In this document: piece by piece, positions 1 to 7,169 of the stretch
How the letters are laid out: every line of letters begins with the position of its first letter
Position numbering within the stretch: the stretch's first letter is position 1
From: Planctomycetota bacterium
Lineage (GTDB): Bacteria > Planctomycetota > Phycisphaerae > WQYP01
Assembly (NCBI GenBank): GCA_021790475.1
Contig: JAJYDU010000004.1
Coordinates: 1-41,765 of the forward strand
Direction: 5' to 3'
Length of the DNA: 41,765 bases
Notes under the pieces: generated by a model
What the model saw: the letters and a program-made list of their open reading frames with translations, nothing else
Database searches by the model: none
What the model was told of the DNA's origin: nothing
Position numbers and translations under genes: made by a program

Positions 1-462
1 TACTCCCGTAACCGCAATTACAGCCCCTCGCTGGGCGTATGGATCAGCCAGGACCCCGCCGGTTACATCAACGGCGCCGATACGTATCAGTTTGTGCTGA
101 GCAATCCGGTGGGAAATGTGGATCCGGAAGGGCTGTGGAATTGGTCCGACGTATTGCCATGGAATTGGAATTGGAGCTGGCTGCCATGGGTGGGCAAGGC
201 GTTGCCAAAGGCCGCGAAATATGTTGTCCCCGGTGGCGAATTCGTTGAGGGGGCTAAGGCACTACCGGCAATTTCAAAAACGGTTATTGAGGAGGCGGAG
301 TTGCAGCAACAAGAAAAAGATATGCAAATGTGCCCACCGCGCAATCCATTTACCGATCCTCTTTATACCGGTCTAGATAAAATGAGATCCGGAGAAACCA
401 ATATGATGAAACCATCAGAAAGGGCTGCAGTTATTAAGGCCTTCGGTGGGACTCCACGATAA
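1..462 (+). CDS. RHS/YD-repeat protein, C-terminal end (5' truncated by window)
   Basis: The frame is open from the first base and encodes 153 residues. The first 45 match the RHS-repeat-associated core: Y-x-R-N-R-x-Y near the start, then G-V-W-I-S-Q-D-P and the terminal N-V-D-P-E-G-L at bases 115-135. RHS proteins are large secreted or surface filaments whose variable tail after the DPxGL motif is often a toxin. Here the tail is 108 residues, starts with a Trp/Asn-rich stretch and has no toxin fold that I recognise. The next gene downstream is a short, AT-richer membrane-protein gene on the same strand, the usual place for a matching immunity gene. The family call is firm; toxin activity is only inferred from the architecture. 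Confidence 0.85.
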   Translation, partial: YSRNRNYSPSLGVWISQDPAGYINGADTYQFVLSNPVGNVDPEGLWNWSDVLPWNWNWSWLPWVGKALPKAAKYVVPGGEFVEGAKALPAISKTVIEEAELQQQEKDMQMCPPRNPFTDPLYTGLDKMRSGETNMMKPSERAAVIKAFGGTPR

Positions 463-527
463 CACTTGAAAGATTTGCAGAAGAATAACATTTAGAGGGA
501 TATTTGTGAATTTCTAAGGCCTATATT

Positions 528-1217
528 ATGAAACTATTAGATGGAGACAAGATTGGAAGAGATAATAAAAGGGTAACTATTTATTTTGTTTTTAGTCTTT
601 TAGGAATATTGCTATTGGCTTGCGGAATTGGAATCGGCGCTGTTCTGGTAAGATTATCTGATACAAGCAGAGACACTGGGGGGAGACATAGTGCCGCGTT
701 ACATCCAGTTTCTAAGCGTTGGATTATAGATAATGGCTGGCAAGCTGTAATGCGTTATTTTTATGAGAGTCGCCCACTATGGCTTTCGCCAGGAACATAT
801 TTTATACCAGATGCAGGCCGACGCAGATTCTTTGCATTAACTGTAAAAACATCGGCAAACGGTTCGATAAACACGCTTATCTTAGCAGGCCCCGGCCATA
901 GACATCCTTTTGCTCTGACATATATCCGCGATACTCCAGAGTATGGTATACCCGAAATAATTATCAACAGCGGATATAAATTCAGACCATTGATAGATAT
1001 GGGAATCAACGGGAGATTTACAGTCAAGTATAATTCGCATGAATACATAAAAGTAAATCATATCTGGATTAAGGTGTTAGGCTCCCGGAAATCGGGAGAA
1101 ATGCTAACGAAAGGTCATATCTATGCATGGGATATACATCGTGGCGCTTGGGTCCCAGTTGGAAGTTCCGGACGAAAAAAAGGCCGGTGTCAACGGCATA
1201 ATTGTATCAGACGCTGA
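528..1217 (+). CDS. Hypothetical membrane-anchored protein (possible RHS immunity partner)
   Basis: 229 residues of unknown family. Residues about 19-41 form one hydrophobic helix, preceded by a charged N-terminus, so the protein is probably inner-membrane anchored with the bulk outside the cytoplasm. An AAGG lies about 12 bases before the ATG. The gene is visibly richer in A+T than both neighbours, which suggests separate acquisition. It begins 65 bases after the RHS stop and ends 9 bases before the Sel1 gene, so the three may be co-transcribed. Position makes an immunity role possible, but nothing in the sequence itself shows it. Confidence 0.55.
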   Translation: MKLLDGDKIGRDNKRVTIYFVFSLLGILLLACGIGIGAVLVRLSDTSRDTGGRHSAALHPVSKRWIIDNGWQAVMRYFYESRPLWLSPGTYFIPDAGRRRFFALTVKTSANGSINTLILAGPGHRHPFALTYIRDTPEYGIPEIIINSGYKFRPLIDMGINGRFTVKYNSHEYIKVNHIWIKVLGSRKSGEMLTKGHIYAWDIHRGAWVPVGSSGRKKGRCQRHNCIRR

Positions 1218-1226
1218 GGGAATCAA

Positions 1227-2765
1227 ATGACTTCAATAATCCCCATATCCAGTCGCAGAATGATCGTAGGGGCGGTAGCTGCTCTTGGTCTTGCACTGGT
1301 ATTGGTGATAGTTATAGCTATGTTCACAGCGTCGCAAACCAGGTCGAAGCGGCTGGAGAAGGCAGCCAATAACGGAAATGCTGCTGCACAGTTTCGTTTG
1401 AGCCTCCGCTACGAGTATGGCCAAGGCGTTCCTCAGAGCTATCGCAAAGCGATGGTTTGGTGCCGCAAAGCGGCGTCGGCAGGCGACACAAACGCGATGA
1501 CCGCAATCGGCTGGCTCTACCAGCGCGGCCAAGGCGTGCCACGGAATTACCAGAAAGCGATGACATGGTACCGCAAAGCGGCGTCGGCAGGCGACACAAA
1601 CGCGATGACCATGATCGGTTGGCTCTACCAGCGCGGACAAGGCGTGCCACGAAACTACCAGAAGGCGATGGCATGGTACCGAAAGTCTGTGAACGGCGGC
1701 GATGTGGGAGCGATGTACGACATTGGCCTGTTATACGCGCATGGCCAAGGTGTCGCGCAGAGTTACGCGAAAGCCCTGACTTGTTACCGCAAAGCGGCGG
1801 CGGCGGATGTTTCCCAAGCGATGGGCGCCATCTCCACCCTTTATGAGCACGGTTGGGGGGTGCGGAAAAGCTACCAGAAGGCAATGATATGGTTGCGCAA
1901 GGCGGCGGCGGCAGGAAACGCCATAGCCATGTACAACATCGGGTGGCTGTACGAACACGGCAGAGGCGTTCCACGAAACTATCAGAAAGCGATGAACTGG
2001 TACCGCAAGTCTGCGGCCGGTGGCAGTAAACATGCAATGATGGGTATTGGCCGGCTGTATGCGCATGGGCTGGGGACGGGGCAAAACTACAATATGGCGA
2101 GGGTTTGGTTCCGCAAAGCGGCGGCGGCAGGCGATGTCCATGCGATATATATCATAGGTTATTTGTACGCGTATGGCAAAGGTGTTCCACGTAACTATCA
2201 GAAGGCGATGCGATGGCTCCGAAAGGCCGCCGCCGCAGGCGATGTCCAGGCGATGGAGGGCATAGGCAATTTGTACGCGTATGGCAAAGGTGTTCCACGT
2301 AACTATCAGAAGGCGATGCGATGGCTCCGAAAGGCCGCCGCCGCAGGCGATGTCCAAGCGATGTATGGCATCGGTTATTTGTACGCGTATGTCAAAGGTG
2401 TTCCACGAAACTATCGAAAGGCGATGGATTGGTACAAGAAGGCCGCAGCAGGTGGTAACGCATCCGCGATGAATAACATCGGAATGCTTTACTATCGTGG
2501 TTTGGATGTTCCGCGTAACTATCAGAAAGCGCTGGCGTGGTACCGCAAAGCGGCTTCGGCGGGTGATGCCGAAGCGATGGACAACATCGGCTGGTCTTAC
2601 GGGCATGGGCTGGGTGTCAAACGGGGCTATCATGAAACGATGGCGTGGTTCCGTAGAGCTGCCGCGGGTGGAAATACCGATGCGATGGGTAGCATTGGTT
2701 TTCGTAACCGTTCACGGGCAATAGTGGCGAACTTAGCCCATAAACGAGGGTTCCCGATAATATAA
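1227..2765 (+). CDS. Sel1-like repeat protein, N-terminal membrane anchor
   Basis: 512 residues. A GAGGGA ribosome-binding site sits 7 bases before the ATG. Residues about 12-34 are a single hydrophobic segment (anchor or uncleaved signal). From residue 45 there are twelve full 36-residue Sel1 repeats and the start of a thirteenth, each with the pattern A-A-x-A-G-D-x-x-A-M-x-x-I-G-x-L-Y followed by G-V-P-R-N-Y-Q-K-A-M-x-W-Y-R-K. Sel1 repeats form alpha-solenoids that scaffold protein-protein contacts. Repeats 2/3 and 8/9/10 are nearly identical at the DNA level, a sign of recent tandem duplication. Homology breaks inside repeat 13 at base 2704, exactly where a 152-bp terminal-inverted-repeat element begins; the last 20 codons and the stop come from that element. 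Confidence 0.88.
   Translation: MTSIIPISSRRMIVGAVAALGLALVLVIVIAMFTASQTRSKRLEKAANNGNAAAQFRLSLRYEYGQGVPQSYRKAMVWCRKAASAGDTNAMTAIGWLYQRGQGVPRNYQKAMTWYRKAASAGDTNAMTMIGWLYQRGQGVPRNYQKAMAWYRKSVNGGDVGAMYDIGLLYAHGQGVAQSYAKALTCYRKAAAADVSQAMGAISTLYEHGWGVRKSYQKAMIWLRKAAAAGNAIAMYNIGWLYEHGRGVPRNYQKAMNWYRKSAAGGSKHAMMGIGRLYAHGLGTGQNYNMARVWFRKAAAAGDVHAIYIIGYLYAYGKGVPRNYQKAMRWLRKAAAAGDVQAMEGIGNLYAYGKGVPRNYQKAMRWLRKAAAAGDVQAMYGIGYLYAYVKGVPRNYRKAMDWYKKAAAGGNASAMNNIGMLYYRGLDVPRNYQKALAWYRKAASAGDAEAMDNIGWSYGHGLGVKRGYHETMAWFRRAAAGGNTDAMGSIGFRNRSRAIVANLAHKRGFPII
1457..2560 (+). repeat. 108-bp tandem repeats inside the Sel1 gene
   Basis: The DNA repeats with a 108-base period, matching the 36-residue Sel1 unit. The 86 bases starting at 2163 recur unchanged at 2271, and the units around 1470-1570 and 1578-1680 are almost identical. 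Other units are more diverged. Confidence 0.85.
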
Positions 2766-2855
2766 GCCCATTTTTCGCGCGTTTTTTGCTCCAACGGCCT
2801 CCAACATCCGTTTATTTCCCTTTATTTATAATGTTTTTGGCCCGTGAACGGTTAC
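2704..2855. mobile_element. 152-bp MITE-like element with 16-bp terminal inverted repeats
   Basis: Bases 2704-2719 read GTAACCGTTCACGGGC and bases 2840-2855 are the exact reverse complement. The interior has no gene. It interrupts Sel1 homology at its left edge and supplies that gene's stop codon. The termini start with GTAA, as do those of IS66-family elements, so a non-autonomous relative is plausible; no transposase is present in the window. No clear flanking target duplication is visible. Single copies of the same motif occur at 12111-12125 and 13916-13931. Confidence 0.6.
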
Positions 2856-2869
2856 AATCCGGGTTAACC

Positions 2870-2879
2870 TTCTACGGGT
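2870..2879. other. Putative attL core
   Basis: TTCTACGGGT, identical to 10748-10757. To its left lies the chromosomal 152-bp element; to its right the stranded integrase 3' end. Joining the left flank to the right flank of the other copy restores an uninterrupted accC frame, which would end at base 2826. The identity is only 10 bases, so the support comes mainly from the frame agreement on both sides. Confidence 0.5.
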
Positions 2880-3078
2880 CGAACTATCATCAAAAAGGCC
2901 AATAAAACCGCATGTTGCAAATCGAAGCGCTGCAAAAAGCGCTGCAGTTTTTGACGATCTCGCCGAAGATTCGCAATTGCGGACGATTCTGGCCGCGTGG
3001 CCTACGCTCACCGAGCAGGCCCGCAATACTATCCTCGCCATAGCCGGGAACCCGGCGAGCCGGGTAGTTTCCGAGTAA
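2872..3078 (+). pseudogene. Stranded C-terminal tail of the tyrosine integrase
   Basis: The frame continues from the attL core through 65 codons after L-R-V to TAA at 3076-3078. It has no start codon. The segment A-A-W-P-T-L-T-E-Q-A-R-N-T-I-L-A-I-A-G resembles the short helical tail (L-x-x-A-W-P-x-L-P-x-x-x-R-x-x-I) that I know from the C-termini of planctomycete-type integrases. A short A-A-K-S-A-A stretch also matches the intact integrase near its own end. In a circularised element this tail would be joined in frame to the integrase at 9484, giving a protein of about 490 residues. The alternative is a relic of an unrelated older integrase. Confidence 0.6.
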
Positions 3079-3101
3079 GCCAACTATGGAGGCTGGCGAT
3101 C

Positions 3102-3302
3102 ATGCCCAAAAACACCAATGATTCCGCACATTCTGGCGAGCGCGCACCAATAGGCGCACCAAATCATCCGGAAAATGACCCGTCTTTCGCTTTTGTGAGA
3201 GAAAACTGGCCCGATCTGGCCGACGAAGACAAGGCGCACGTGGTCAACGTGGTGCGACGCGCCATGCTTCGCCGCCAGGTAGCACGTGGAGAGACGCCAT
3301 GA
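3102..3302 (+). CDS. Small hypothetical protein of the integrative element
   Basis: 66 residues, ATG preceded by GGAGG about 9 bases upstream. The second half, with V-R-E-N-W-P-D-L-A-D-E-D-K and V-V-R-R-A-M-L-R-R, looks like a compact charged helical protein; no family is recognised. It begins 23 bases after the integrase tail, so in a circular form it would be the next gene downstream of the integrase and could be co-expressed with it. Confidence 0.55.
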   Translation: MPKNTNDSAHSGERAPIGAPNHPENDPSFAFVRENWPDLADEDKAHVVNVVRRAMLRRQVARGETP

Positions 3303-3645
3303 CCGCCGGTACGCCCGCCAGCAAGGCCAAGTAGCCGCGTTGGCGGAATTAGTCTACGCAAGACTAAATAGCCCCCATAAAACACCAACAAAGTCGCACA
3401 TTTCAGAATCGGGCGCAGTAAAAGGCGCAGCATTAGACGGTAATTCCCGTTATCGGACGCAAACCACGGCCCTTGATTACGTCCGGGCGAAGTGGGCCAG
3501 CCCGATCTGCCCGCCTACGCTTCCCGATCTGGCCGCCTACCCGGCCCGATCTGGACAAGGCCCCCTGATCTGGCCGGGTAGACCATTTTGCCGGCGCTGG
3601 CAATATGCTCCCCGCCGCAACTGTTACACATACTCTAATAGTTGA
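3286..3645 (+). CDS. Possible hypothetical protein overlapping the previous gene
   Basis: An open frame of 119 residues with a GTG start that overlaps the preceding gene by 17 bases. The first 40 residues (Arg/Gln-rich, then A-A-L-A-E-L-V-Y-A-R-L) have a protein-like composition; the rest is Pro/Arg-rich and less convincing. There is no recognised family and no strong ribosome-binding site. It may be a short real peptide with a read-on tail, or not a gene. Confidence 0.25.
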   Translation: MERRHDRRYARQQGQVAALAELVYARLNSPHKTPTKSHISESGAVKGAALDGNSRYRTQTTALDYVRAKWASPICPPTLPDLAAYPARSGQGPLIWPGRPFCRRWQYAPRRNCYTYSNS

Positions 3646-3999
3646 CTGCTGTTAACTATTCTCCGCCGTCAACGAGTGCCCTAAGGCTAACGCCAATCGC
3701 CGCGCGCATCGGTTTTTGAGTGTCCAGTCGCGCCCCGTAAATTTTCCCGGAATTATGACATATTGAAGTTGGTAGATATGTTACGTACTGCGGACACTGC
3801 TGGTGGCGCGGCGGTATCGGCAGTATCAGTATCACTACCTCTTAAAGCTTAACAATTCGGAGGTTTCGATACCGATACCGCGTTGCCTGACCCGGAAAAC
3901 GCCTTCCGCCTGCCCCATCCCTTCGACGCTGGACGCACGGCTGGAATGGTTGTATCCATCTAATTCCGCGCGGTATGATCCATCAATGGAACAACTGGT
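3646..3999. other. Non-coding leader region of the element with GTATC-type inverted repeats
   Basis: No convincing gene in these 354 bases. The notable feature is a perfect 10-base inverted repeat, GCGGTATCGG at 3811-3820 and CCGATACCGC at 3872-3881, with additional GTATC copies at 3823-3827 and 3829-3833 and further GATAC on the right side. This could be a binding region for the excisionase/HTH proteins or a replication or regulatory site; the assignment is open. Confidence 0.45.
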
Positions 4000-4332
4000 A
4001 TGAACGCGATGGAAACTAGCCCAAAAACATTTTCCCCGGCGAGTCTTATACGGGATGAACGCGGGCGTCTGCTGCCTGGCCATTTACCATTGCCCGGCGG
4101 CGGAAGGCCCAAAGGCTCACTCTCCCGTGCGCGTCTGCAACGGGAAGCCGCCCGCATGATGGACGCGGCGATGCGCGATACTCTTGTCCGTGAGCAGGCA
4201 AGATTACGCGGACTGATTCTGGCCTGCGCGGAAAGCATATTTAATCGCATCAAAAAGGGCGATACGAAGGCTCTGCGCCAAGCGTGGGAGTTTATGAACT
4301 TCCCCCCGCATAAACCGACGGAAAGACCGTAA
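4000..4332 (+). CDS. Small DUF5681-like protein
   Basis: 110 residues. Residues about 17-42 contain R-D-E-R-G-R-L-L-P-G-H followed by G-G-G-R-P-K-G-S, close to the G-R-F-x-P-G-x-S-G-N-P-x-G-R-P-K-G pattern of DUF5681-type proteins that accompany phage and island genes. The rest is helical and rich in Arg and Ala, ending in a segment on small helices (A-C-A-E-S-I-F-N-R-I-K-K-G-D-T-K-A). Such proteins are sometimes linked to DNA packaging or DNA binding, but their function is not established. The ribosome-binding site is poor for both the ATG at 4000 and the one at 4009, so the start is uncertain by three codons. Confidence 0.6.
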   Translation: MNAMETSPKTFSPASLIRDERGRLLPGHLPLPGGGRPKGSLSRARLQREAARMMDAAMRDTLVREQARLRGLILACAESIFNRIKKGDTKALRQAWEFMNFPPHKPTERP

Positions 4333-4579
4333 CTTCACCTGTATATATTTACTACCGGATTCTGATCGCCGGAAGTTTAACTTTTCTTTTTCGCAACCAG
4401 CACGAGAAGCGCCAACTTTTGAAAACACAAGAATTTGTGCGCGGGAGATTGACACCTAGCAAACGTAATGGCATACTACAGTTTGAGTGATAAGGCCGCC
4501 CGTTCTGGCCGGCAAAAAACAAAGGATAGGTGTAGGTAATTACGCGCGAGCATTTTGCTCGCAGCGCAAGGAGAATTTT

Positions 4580-4765
4580 ATGAGCGACGACCAACTTCTT
4601 CGGGTGAAAGACGTGGCGGCCATTATGCAATGTTGCCAACGGCAGATCTGGCGCCTGGTGGAGCTGGGCAAGCTTCCCGGTCCCTTCCGACCATCGCCGC
4701 GAATGCCGCGGTGGCGACGGATTGATATTGAAAAATATATCGAGTCGCTCGCGAAAAAGAATTGA
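4580..4765 (+). CDS. Excisionase / AlpA-like helix-turn-helix protein
   Basis: 61 residues with AAGGAG 6 bases before the ATG, which decides the start over an upstream in-frame ATG at 4487. L-L-R-V-K-D-V-A-A-I-M followed by R-Q-I-W-R-L-V-E-L-G-K-L-P-G-P-F is the winged-helix pattern of MerR-type excisionases and AlpA regulators, and the C-terminal W-R-R-x-D-I-x-x-Y-I is typical of the wing and last helix. Such proteins bind near attachment sites, bend DNA and favour excision, or activate island genes. Its place upstream of replication genes in an integrase-bearing element fits this role. Confidence 0.8.
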   Translation: MSDDQLLRVKDVAAIMQCCQRQIWRLVELGKLPGPFRPSPRMPRWRRIDIEKYIESLAKKN

Positions 4766-4780
4766 ACTGAACAAAAAAAA

Positions 4781-4808
4781 CCCGGCCGCGGTTAGTTGCC
4801 GCGCCGGG
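4781..4808 (-). terminator. GC-rich hairpin, terminator-like on the minus strand
   Basis: The arms CCCGGC(C)GCGG and CCGCGCCGGG pair over about 10 bases with one bulge and a 7-base loop. On the minus strand the hairpin is followed by eight T residues (the A run at 4773-4780), the form of a rho-independent terminator. On the plus strand no T run follows. No minus-strand gene is evident to its right. Confidence 0.5.
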
Positions 4809-4827
4809 CAAAGAAAAGGATGATAAA

Positions 4828-6711
4828 ATGAGTTTATCCGCACCCCCGAAAAAAAGCAAGCATTCCGAATTGGAAGTTTTTAACCAGAAAATGGCCGCCT
4901 TGGCCGCCACCGCCGCGCCGCCGGAGAAAACCGCCGGCGAAGGCCAACCCGATGGCGCGGAGCAAGCGCCACAAGCTGACGCCCTGCTTGCATTGACGGA
5001 AAAAATGGAACTCTGGCATGATTCGGACGGCGACGGTTTTGCGACCCTTGAACAAGCCGGGCATAACGAGCACTGGCGGCTTAATTTAAAGCCTTTTCGC
5101 TACGCGCTCGCGAACCGATTTTGGTTGGAGCAAGGCAAAGCGCCCAGCGCGCAAGCGATGCAAAACGCCCTGGGCGTGCTGGAGGGTAAGGCGCGGTTTG
5201 AAGGTAAACAGCGCACTACCGCGGTACGGCTGGCGGAGGCGGACGGGACGATATATTTAGACGTGGCCAACGAAGCATGGCAGGTGATCGCCATCAGCGC
5301 CGCGGGCTGGAGCGTGAGCGAAAGCCGAAACTGCCCGATCAAATTCATCCGCCGTCCCGGCGAACTGGCGCTGCCGCTGCCGACGCGCGGCGGAAAATTG
5401 CGCGACCTGAAAGACACGCTCCGAATAAAATCAGACGATACATATATACTTGTCGCCGCGTGGCTGGTGGCGGCCCTGCGCCCCGGCAAACCAATCCCCA
5501 TATTAAACGTCGAGGGTGAGCAAGGTTCGGGTAAAAGTACGCTCTGTCGAATGCTAAAGTCGCTGCTAGATCCCAACGTGGCCCCCTTGCGGAGTTTGCC
5601 TCGCGACGAGCGAGATATGACGGTCGCGGCGCGGAGCTCGCTTATCGTGGGCTACGATAATTTATCCGGCCTGCCCCCCGCGATGAGCGATGCTTTGTGC
5701 CGATTGGCCACCGGCGCGGGCTTCGCTACTCGCGCTCTCTATACAGATGGAGATGAGTCTATATTTTCGGGCGTCCGGCCTGTCCTGCTCAATGGCATCG
5801 ACGCCATCGGAACGCGCGCTGATTTAATGGATAGGTCAATCATCATTACGATGCCTACTATCCCGGAGCTGGAGCGCGCCACGGAATCGTCCATCTGGCT
5901 GGAGTTTCAGGCCGCGCATCCGGGTCTGCTTGGCGCGATTTTTGACGCCGTAGTGCTGGCGCTGGCCAACCTGGAAAAGGTTGCCTTGCCGCGCTCACCC
6001 CGAATGGCGGATTTTGCGCAATTGGCGATTGCTGCGGAGCCCGCTTTAGAAATTCCCGAAGGTAATTTCGTAAAAATATACGAAGAGAATCGCCTAGAAG
6101 TTGGCTGCAACGCCATCGACTTTTCTCCGCCTATGTCCGCCCTGCTTGACTACCTAGACGTCACTGGTTCGTTCGAGGGAAGTCTTTCTGACCTTTTTGG
6201 CTTGCTGGAGGAACGCGCGGCCATTGGCGAAAGAAAGCCAGAAGGCTGGCCCAAGTCGCCGAACAGGCTAAGCTCCATTTTACGCCGTACTGTACCCGTC
6301 CTCCGGATGCGAGGCTATGCCGTTACGTTCTCCCGTTCTGCCGGGAGAGATCGTGGGCGGCGTGTAATGATAGAGAGGTTGGGCAAAGGATCGTCCGGAT
6401 CGTCCGGATCGTCCGAAACGTCGAAAAACCCACAAAATCAAACATTTTTGTCGGACGCAACTTCGGACGCAACTTCGGACGCACCCCCCCCAACCGTCCG
6501 CACCAAAACCCCCGCCAAATGCTGGTTTCGGACGATCCGGACGATCCGGACGATAAAACCGCTACCCATTCTGCACGGCCTCCATCAAAAGGTATCCGAT
6601 GGGACGAAAGGGCCACCGGAGGAACCGACGTATGAATGCAACCCACATTGTTCATCGCCTTACCACCGCCGGATACCGGCTGGAAGACAGAGGCGACAAG
6701 CTGCACATTGA
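4828..6711 (+). CDS. Replication ATPase/helicase of the element (SF3/AAA-like)
   Basis: 627 residues; AAAGGAT precedes the ATG. A Walker A motif G-E-Q-G-S-G-K-S-T lies at residues 230-238, followed by a Walker B-like hydrophobic strand ending Y-D-N at 276-278 and an M-D-R-S-I arginine-finger-like segment around 340. This matches the ATPase core of plasmid and phage replication proteins. Residues 1-60 are low complexity; about 60-200 form an unassigned N-terminal region. The last 110 residues are unusual: S-G-S-S-G-S-S, a triple S-D-A-T and R-T-I-R-T-I-R-T-I, all caused by repeat DNA at 6388-6554. The 3' end overlaps the next gene by 80 bases. It probably unwinds the element's origin together with the primase at 7170. 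Confidence 0.7.
   Translation: MSLSAPPKKSKHSELEVFNQKMAALAATAAPPEKTAGEGQPDGAEQAPQADALLALTEKMELWHDSDGDGFATLEQAGHNEHWRLNLKPFRYALANRFWLEQGKAPSAQAMQNALGVLEGKARFEGKQRTTAVRLAEADGTIYLDVANEAWQVIAISAAGWSVSESRNCPIKFIRRPGELALPLPTRGGKLRDLKDTLRIKSDDTYILVAAWLVAALRPGKPIPILNVEGEQGSGKSTLCRMLKSLLDPNVAPLRSLPRDERDMTVAARSSLIVGYDNLSGLPPAMSDALCRLATGAGFATRALYTDGDESIFSGVRPVLLNGIDAIGTRADLMDRSIIITMPTIPELERATESSIWLEFQAAHPGLLGAIFDAVVLALANLEKVALPRSPRMADFAQLAIAAEPALEIPEGNFVKIYEENRLEVGCNAIDFSPPMSALLDYLDVTGSFEGSLSDLFGLLEERAAIGERKPEGWPKSPNRLSSILRRTVPVLRMRGYAVTFSRSAGRDRGRRVMIERLGKGSSGSSGSSETSKNPQNQTFLSDATSDATSDAPPPTVRTKTPAKCWFRTIRTIRTIKPLPILHGLHQKVSDGTKGPPEEPTYECNPHCSSPYHRRIPAGRQRRQAAH
6388..6554. repeat. Perfect 30-bp inverted repeat built of 9-bp units around a 12-bp triple repeat
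   Basis: The left arm (6390-6419) holds three direct copies of a 9-base unit, TCGTCCGGA or TCGTCCGAA. The right arm (6525-6554) is its exact reverse complement over all 30 bases. Between them are three direct copies of TCGGACGCAACT (the third diverging after TCGGACGCA) at 6451-6486. The core GTCCG/CGGAC therefore occurs nine times in about 165 bases. This layout resembles an iteron origin or a multi-site operator, and it lies inside the coding end of the replication ATPase. Confidence 0.8.
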
Positions 6712-7099
6712 GCCTTCCCCGCCCGCCGAGATTTTAGAAGAACTGCGACGGTTCAAGCCGCAAATCCTCTCCCTGCTCCGGATGGGCACGGAAACTCTAC
6801 AACTGGACTACCGGAGCGTGGCGTGGCTGGCCCTTCTCCAGATAGAACCGGACGCCATTACCCGCCAGACGGTATGGGATGCCGCGGAGGCGGAAGAAAG
6901 AAAATGGGCCTTTCTTGTCCGGGAACACGGCTACCCGGCAGGCTGGTTCGTGTTTGGATACGTGGATGATTTTCTCCGGAAACACCGCCGGAAGGGAATC
7001 GCACTGGAAATCGTGCCCGTCGAAGAGCGAATTGCCGCCTGGTGGCTGGTGGATGCCCCCGACGAACAGAATAACAGCAAGGTAAAGCAGGATGCTTAA
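6632..7099 (+). CDS. TubC N-terminal docking-domain-like protein
   Basis: 155 residues; GGAGGA lies about 8 bases before the ATG and selects this start over an in-frame ATG at 6599. The first 48 residues (I-V-H-R-L-T-T-A-G-Y-R-L-E, then L-H-I-E-P, then E-E-L-R-R-F-K-P-Q-I-L-S-L-L) match the small TubC-N docking fold, which also appears in many plasmid and island proteins beside primases. The remainder (W-D-A-A-E-A-E-E-R-K-W and a V-D-D-F-L-R-K-H helix) is unassigned. It overlaps the ATPase gene and precedes the primase by 70 bases, so it may be a replication accessory or adaptor protein. Confidence 0.6.
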   Translation: MNATHIVHRLTTAGYRLEDRGDKLHIEPSPPAEILEELRRFKPQILSLLRMGTETLQLDYRSVAWLALLQIEPDAITRQTVWDAAEAEERKWAFLVREHGYPAGWFVFGYVDDFLRKHRRKGIALEIVPVEERIAAWWLVDAPDEQNNSKVKQDA

Positions 7100-7169
7100 C
7101 TTGCGTAAATTGCGGATGTTGCGAAAAAAAACATAATCCGCCGCAATAACTGAAACATGGAGTTAGAGC

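Noticed and set aside
1457-2560. Regular 108-bp tandem repeats as a CRISPR array or satellite
   Set aside because: The period matches the 36-residue Sel1 protein unit, there are no unique spacers and the frame is open throughout.
3803-4003. 66-codon open frame in the leader of the element
   Set aside because: It spans the GTATC inverted repeats, has no ribosome-binding site and shows no protein-like pattern.
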